Source of the DNA: Physcomitrium patens
Lineage: Eukaryota; Streptophyta; Bryopsida; Funariales; Funariaceae
Reading direction: 5' to 3'
NCBI RefSeq assembly: GCF_000002425.4
Contig: NC_037265.1
Coordinates: 6,642,850 to 6,706,849, forward strand
DNA length: 64,000 nt
Shown here piece by piece: positions 59,327 through 64,000 of this stretch (position 1 is the stretch's first letter; the number at the start of each line of letters is the position of its first letter). A model generated the notes under the pieces. That model was not told the DNA's origin, did not search any database, and saw nothing but the letters and a program-made list of their open reading frames with translations. Both the position numbers and the translations under genes were made by a program.

Positions 59327-59869
59327 TGTCACGGCTATAATCATGTAAGCTAATAATTACATATAGAAATAGGTAGAAGTAAGTAAAAGTAGATAAAAAT
59401 AAGTTAATTCTATAATATTTAATATAAAAGCTTCCTAGATACTTTCTAGATGCTGCTTTGACTTCATAGATGTCTTTAATTGACTTTTTGGATTAGAAAC
59501 GTGGTCAATAAGTTGGCCATGTGCCACACATGTTGTTAGCTTGAAGATCAAGCTAACTATGTGGCCCACACGTAGAAAAACTTGCCTTGTAAGTCAAGGC
59601 ATGTGTCCTACAAAGTCAACACATATTGGAGGTCCTATAGAACGTCGCCACGTAGCCCCTAGTTAGATAGTATATATAGAGACAAGAGTGAAGGATTCTT
59701 CACTCTTGTCAACTCCTTTCTTGCTCCTAGTCCAGGTTCAGGAGTCTTGTCTTGTAGCAATAGCCATTCCAGTTTCCTTTTAATATACATACTTGTTTAT
59801 ATTTTGATTTATTATATCGAGATAGCCTTTTTGTGTATATTTTCCCTCATCGAGTCTTTGTCCTTGACA
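59327..59869 (+). repeat. 3' LTR of Chromo-B
   Basis: 543 bp. It has lost 9 bp relative to the 5' LTR near 59742. Hairpin at 59681-59710 with an intact stem and one loop change. The AAGGG duplication follows. Confidence 0.95.
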
Positions 59870-59874
59870 AAGGG

Positions 59875-61015
59875 CCACGGTCATTTGATAACAAAATGCC
59901 CTTCACCCTCACAAATGATGGATCAATGTACATTTTACGAAGGAAAGCACTTAACAACTAATTGTTGGAATTTGCAAAGGCAACAACAATTCAGTAATCA
60001 GACTATGATTCCACCAACTCACTGGGACGTTAATCAAGTTCAATCGAGAAATATATTTGGATGGAATGGAAATCGATATAATTGATAAAATCGAGCATTC
60101 AATAACTTTCAAAGTTCCAATTTTAATCAGGGATCTGTATCAAACCTCCAGAACTACGGAAAGGAGCAGCAAAGGTATCAATAATATGATCCACTGACAT
60201 CATCGAATCAAGTTCCCTCCATTCCAATGGAACAACCAAGATCATTTTCTAATCCTATATAAAACAAGCCTAGTAGGTATATATCGGTGGAGACACCCAA
60301 TATGCTTGATGGAGGTACAAGAAGACCACTTCATTGTTTCTATTATAACTAGATTGGCCATTATGCTAGTGAATGTTCCAATTCCAGAGCCAGTGATGAT
60401 TATGTGCCAGTTTGTGGGAATTATAAGCAGTCGGGGCATACTTATCAACAATGTAATATTCCATTCAATTTTAATAATCGAAATCAACAGATCCAAAATC
60501 AAGGAAAAATGGAAGAGATAAATCAAGGTCCTCAAGATTCTCTAGTAAATTGGATAGAATGTGTCCAAGCCGTGCTTACCAAGACTCAGAAAAAAGAAAA
60601 AGGACCAATTCAACATTTGGATGATCCTGAAGCAAAGAGCCAATGTGACCCAATTATGGGGACATCCAATCCAGGTCCTGTTACGGGCCTCTTACCGAGT
60701 ATAAGACTTGACTCACTTGGACTACCCAATGAAGTACTGATTACAGAGGCTTCGGATCCGTTTCAAGCTATTCTGTTCTCTATGCCATTTTGAAAAATGT
60801 CCTATCCATTGAAAGTTTATCTTAGAGGTGGAAAATCCAAGAAAAATCTGTCTACTGTTCCAATTCCGAGTCCAGAGTGGAAGAATATCTTACCTCAAGG
60901 AGTTAAACTCCAAGCAATGAAAAGAAAGAAGACATTAGGCATTATCCTAAATATAGGATCTTATGACATATTGAAGGATCTCGATGCTATTCGGCCTTCT
61001 ATTTCTATGAAGTAA
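59875..61015 (+). pseudogene. gag: OTA-C Gag, 3' part: remaining zinc knuckles and linker
   Basis: Resumes in the middle of the first knuckle (HGHLITKC) in the correct register. Further knuckles follow: CTFYEGKHLTTNC (about 59928), CFYYN*IGHYASEC (about 60338) and CGNYKQSGHTYQQC (about 60410). In each of these the second Cys is Tyr, a G-to-A change. Stops occur at 60083, near 60350 and at 60794. The linker 60600-60880 (PVTGLLPSIRL, FQAILFSMPF, YLRGGKSKKN) resembles part of the Gyp-D LTR. Confidence 0.75.
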
Positions 61016-61048
61016 CTTCTAGCGATCGCACCCGAGTGCCATTCTATA

Positions 61049-61258
61049 TTGAATTCATCGTTAACACGTCATAGGCAACGTAGTAAGAAAGTTTGTGAAG
61101 TCAATTTGAAACCTGACCCAAGTGCAATAACCATCGATGTTTCGATTGATGGTGTTATGATCTCGGGTGTTCAGGTGGATGGTGGTTCCAGTATCAATTT
61201 AATGAACGCTGATACAATGGATGTTTTAGATTTGGAACACTTAGTATCCACAACATAG
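61049..61258 (+). pseudogene. OTA-C aspartic protease
   Basis: In the same frame as the preceding part. The active-site region reads VQVDGGSSINLMNADT (near 61173-61220), with DGGS as expected for OTA-type proteases. It ends at TAG 61256. The remainder of the protease up to about 61440 is broken (LLGRPWLYQAKAKND is readable near 61395). Confidence 0.75.
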
Positions 61259-61456
61259 GTATTATGGATGGCAGATCATAGCCGTGTTAAATCAATGGAT
61301 ATTTTATGGAGTATTCAAACTATAATTGCTAGTATTATATATGCAATTGACTATATCATCTTTCGGCTATAACATTCAATTTTATCATATCTAATTTTAT
61401 TGGGACGACCCTGGCTTTATCAGGCAAAGGCCAAGAACGATTGAGGTTATGGTACT

Positions 61457-62278
61457 TTGACAATTGGCAAGGGTGACGATAAAATGGTAATACAAATGTA
61501 TCCAAAATGCTATCACGGAGAGTCTCAATTACCAGCATTTGAATCAACGTCGGACAATGAGCTTAGCTCCGATGATGATGCAATCGTATTGATTGTGGAG
61601 GCGTCCGTAGAGGCAGCGCAACACCTTGGAGTGGTGTACCAATGTAGAGGTCCGGGGGAGTATTTAATATATCCGACGGATTCAAAAAGCTCTGATTACG
61701 TTAGTATTGATTGGATGACCAAGTATGATGTGTACCATATTAGTGCCTTAGACATAGGATTTAGTACTTTGTATATGTCAAACTTATCGACTGATTTTCA
61801 ACCAACGCGGGGGTTGAAACAGAACATTACCATTGCACCTTTATATCAAACTATTAACTTGGCAACCACAGCAGAGCCACGGACAATTAAGGTTTACAAA
61901 GGTATTAAGGACCAAAAGTTGACTTGTTGGACAGAATTTTTTTTGCATCATAAGTCCGCTTTTGCTTGGACTTATGCTGATTTAAAGGGTATTCCCATTG
62001 ACATTTGTGAGCATCGGATCATTTTAGAGGAGAACGATAAATTGGTATGGCAAAGACAACATCGCCTTAATCCTAAATATTCCCTCATGGTGAAGGAAGA
62101 ATTGGACAAGCTTCTTGCAGTTGGTTTTATTTATCCTGTGCCAAATAGTGAGTGGGTTTCTCCAATCGTCATGGTGCCAAAAAAGAATGAAAAAATTCGC
62201 ATTTGTCAGGATTTCTGGAAACTTAATGCGGCCACCAAAAAAGATTACTTTCCATTACCTTTCATGGACACAAAGTAG
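61457..62278 (+). pseudogene. pol: OTA-C linker and N-terminal reverse transcriptase
   Basis: 273 open codons: an acidic linker (STSDNELSSDDDAIV), then the RT entry (HHKSAFAWTYADLKGI, EELDKLLAVGFIYPV, SPIVMVPKKNEKIRICQDFWKLNAATKKDYFPLPF). Homology stops at MDT, before the catalytic YxDD, where sequence assigned to LTR-E begins. The Asp/Phe variation in CQDFWKLN against the common CVDYRKLN may be decay. Confidence 0.8.
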
Positions 62279-63698
62279 ACCTAAATATGGTATAAGTGTG
62301 TTAAGGTGTAGAGGTGGCTGAAAAGATAGTTAGTAATTATTAATGTGTCAGATACAACGGAGGTGAGAAATGGATAGTACGGATAATATGTTGTCATGAT
62401 CACCGATAGTAAGAGAATAGGAGTGGAGCACTAATTAAAGGTCATTCTGTGTTGTCATTCTTGGTTGTTTTTTGAGATTGCTATTTCTTATGTTTCTTAC
62501 GTTTTCAAGCGTAGTAGTTCCAATTAAGAGTTTGAGAGAGGGAGCATCATAGCAATTGAAAGTGCAAAGTGAGCTATAGACAAAGAGGACAATGGCCAAA
62601 ATGTGAGAGCTAGACGCGCTATCGGGATAGAGAGAGTTTACCTCAAGAAAATATTGGGCTTCTGGTTGTCACTAATTATTCAATCAAGCTTGAAAATAAG
62701 GAAAGTCCTAAGTTTATATATAATTTTTTCCTTTTGAGTAATTACACCCAATATACAATCCTCAAGTAACCCACAACTTCCAAAATATGATAAAATCTTC
62801 TAAAACCTCGTTTATTCTTATGTAGAGATTTTTCCGAACTTCAACACTTCATATCTCCTAATCCGATTGGCCAAACAAACTCAAATTTTACAAGAGGTAC
62901 TGATGTATTTTTATTAACTTCTACAACAAATTTCAATTGCAAATTTGTTGCAGAACTTGAGATATCTTGAAAACCCTAACAATCGCTTCAAACCCTTGTC
63001 TTTATACATCCATGTGCAATTTTCTTCATATCTCACAAAATATAAGCTCAAATGCCACGAAATTTGTATGTATAGCTTTTTAACACAAAAATTTACATTC
63101 TCCAAAAGTTTGAGCCAAAAATTCATCCGAATACTCAAGTTATGGCTCCAACCATTACTACAAACAAAACCGCTTACTTACTGCCTTTGATTTGGAAGTG
63201 CTGCTTCAACACCTTACAACTCCTTCATATGAACTCTAAAAGTAATAATTCTTTCATAAAAGATGTAGGTCTTGAAATCGCCATTTCATTCGCACCTTTC
63301 GATCTTCAAAAGCTGCTGTAAAACTCCTCGTATTCTCAAAAGAGTAACAATATGTCGTAAATAAATACCTTAACTTCATACGGCTATAACTTTTTCACCC
63401 TAATTCCAAATCCTCTAATTTTTGCATAAAATTTGTATTCCAAATCCTAAACTTTACAACCCTAGATTGTAATCTCCGAAATCTCTCTTTGAAGTTGCCG
63501 AAACCCTTCTTAAGGTCACGGGCATCCTCCTCAAAGCCCATTGGACATGGTATTCGACCAATAGGGATGAAGTTCTCCATTCCTTGCCTTTATCCGACCA
63601 TGCCTTGCTTTCATCCCTCCCAATTAGCCTCCTATTAGTTTAGATTTTTATCCTTAGGTTTCCACCTTCTCCCAAGGCTTCATACTAAACATTTAGGT

Positions 63699-63740
<42 letters not shown>

Positions 63741-63897
63741 AATGTCAAAATCAAAAGAAATAAAGAAACAAAGTAAAGTTTCTTATACCAACTCCTTTTA
63801 ATTTAATCTACTAGCCATTCTAACATACATCTAGATTTAGCAACATATAATATGTTTTAGCTAATTTTTACATACTATAAGCATTTATAGTATGACA
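62279..63897 (-). repeat. LTR-E: gypsy LTR of the D2 family, minus strand
   Basis: Read on the minus strand it begins TGTCATACTATAA (63897 downward) with a perfect 10-bp inverted repeat (63871-63894). It aligns in order with the D2 LTR to about 62620. The other end is not fixed; a TGTC at 62346 or the OTA-C break at 62278 are candidates. It contains (TA)n at 63701-63737. Because OTA-C lies on the left, this is a 3' LTR (or solo LTR), with any internal part beyond the window. Confidence 0.75.
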
Positions 63898-64000
63898 ATG
63901 CATCAAAACCACCTTCTAAAATAATCGTTACTAATATGGAACCGATGAAATTAGATATCTATTGGATGCCAAAAAGAATAAAAGACTTTCAAAATGCGCA
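63898..64000 (-). other. Sequence upstream of LTR-E
   Basis: On the minus strand it ends TTTAGAAGGTGGTTTTGATGCA directly before the LTR, which could be a polypurine-tract region of the element's internal part. It does not read as OTA-C pol. Confidence 0.4.

Larger units (their letters stand above)
53547..59869 (+). mobile_element. Chromo-B: full-length chromovirus, same family as Chromo-A
   Basis: 6323 bp with a 552-bp 5' LTR (53547-54098), a 543-bp 3' LTR (59327-59869) and a 5-bp target duplication AAGGG (53542-53546 and 59870-59874). It has the same self-primer PBS, gag, pol with chromodomain and downstream ORF as Chromo-A. The gag has lost its ATG and carries five stops, whereas pol has only one. 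The 3' LTR has lost 9 bp. It lies exactly within a zinc knuckle of OTA-C gag. Confidence 0.97.
51090..62278 (+). mobile_element. OTA-C: Tat/Athila-like gypsy element, interrupted by Chromo-B and LTR-E
   Basis: Layout: LTR (about 51090-51860), tRNA-Asp-like PBS, gag with several zinc knuckles, protease, start of RT, then cut near 62278 where LTR-E sequence begins. Removing Chromo-B and one AAGGG copy rejoins the frame through a zinc knuckle. The RT block (ICQDFWKLNAATKKDYFPLPF) and the Asp PBS are typical of the OTA branch. The start of the LTR is placed on a TGTAG and is not certain. Confidence 0.8.

Noticed and set aside
62346..62400. Exact inner end and target duplication of LTR-E
   Set aside because: Several TGTC candidates exist, and none gives a flank matching ATGCA at 63898-63902, so no end was fixed.

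Overview
The window is 64 kb of repeat-dominated, AT-rich plant nuclear DNA. One host gene was found, at 22.86-24.75 kb. It has six exons with GT-AG introns and encodes the mitochondrial ribosomal protein mL46. A telo-box lies just upstream, as in many plant ribosomal-protein promoters. The PBS sequences (tRNA-Trp, tRNA-Asp) and the mix of chromovirus, OTA-like gypsy and copia elements fit a land plant. I suspect a non-seed plant, but the sequence alone does not settle that. A 100-N assembly gap lies at 30213-30312. Element labels below are local names only.

Layout. (1) 1-15110 is a Ty3/gypsy chromovirus (Chromo-A), missing only the first 44 bp of its 5' LTR. A complete second gypsy element, Gyp-D (3189-11965), is inserted in its pol. 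(2) 15111-21707 holds three copia copies of one family on the minus strand. Chromo-A sits in the gag of Copia-1, Copia-1 abuts the integrase of Copia-2, and Copia-2 abuts the integrase of the decayed Copia-3. This reads as a five-layer nest. (3) 21.7-25.6 kb is the gene island with mL46 and a 31-bp minisatellite. (4) 25.6-51.1 kb is a graveyard. It holds a reverse Chromo LTR relict, copia relicts, an inverted pair of decayed gypsy LTRs flanking a spacer, a decayed Gyp-D relative (D2), an inverted pair of OTA-like LTRs with a decayed gag, and an unidentified decayed coding region on the minus strand. (5) 51.1-62.3 kb is an OTA-like gypsy element (OTA-C). Chromo-B (53547-59869) lies inside its gag zinc knuckle with a 5-bp target duplication. 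(6) 62.3-63.9 kb is the 3' LTR of a minus-strand gypsy (LTR-E), apparently inserted in the reverse transcriptase of OTA-C.

Most notable signals. Chromo-A and Chromo-B lack a tRNA-type PBS. Instead they carry an 11-nt PBS complementary to the predicted 5' end of their own transcript, about 31 bp past a TATA box. This is the arrangement of Tf1/sushi self-priming. A perfect 13-bp hairpin sits at the same place in all four LTRs. The Gyp-D LTR contains a segment resembling the gag-protease coding region of OTA-C, and its PBS matches the 3' end of plant tRNA-Trp over 18 nt. Chromo-A and Chromo-B also carry a small extra ORF between pol and the 3' LTR.

Gene action. The retroelements are autonomous designs (gag, protease, RT, RNase H, integrase), each now broken by stops or insertions. 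Chromo-A keeps an open gag but a broken pol. Chromo-B keeps a nearly open pol but a broken gag.
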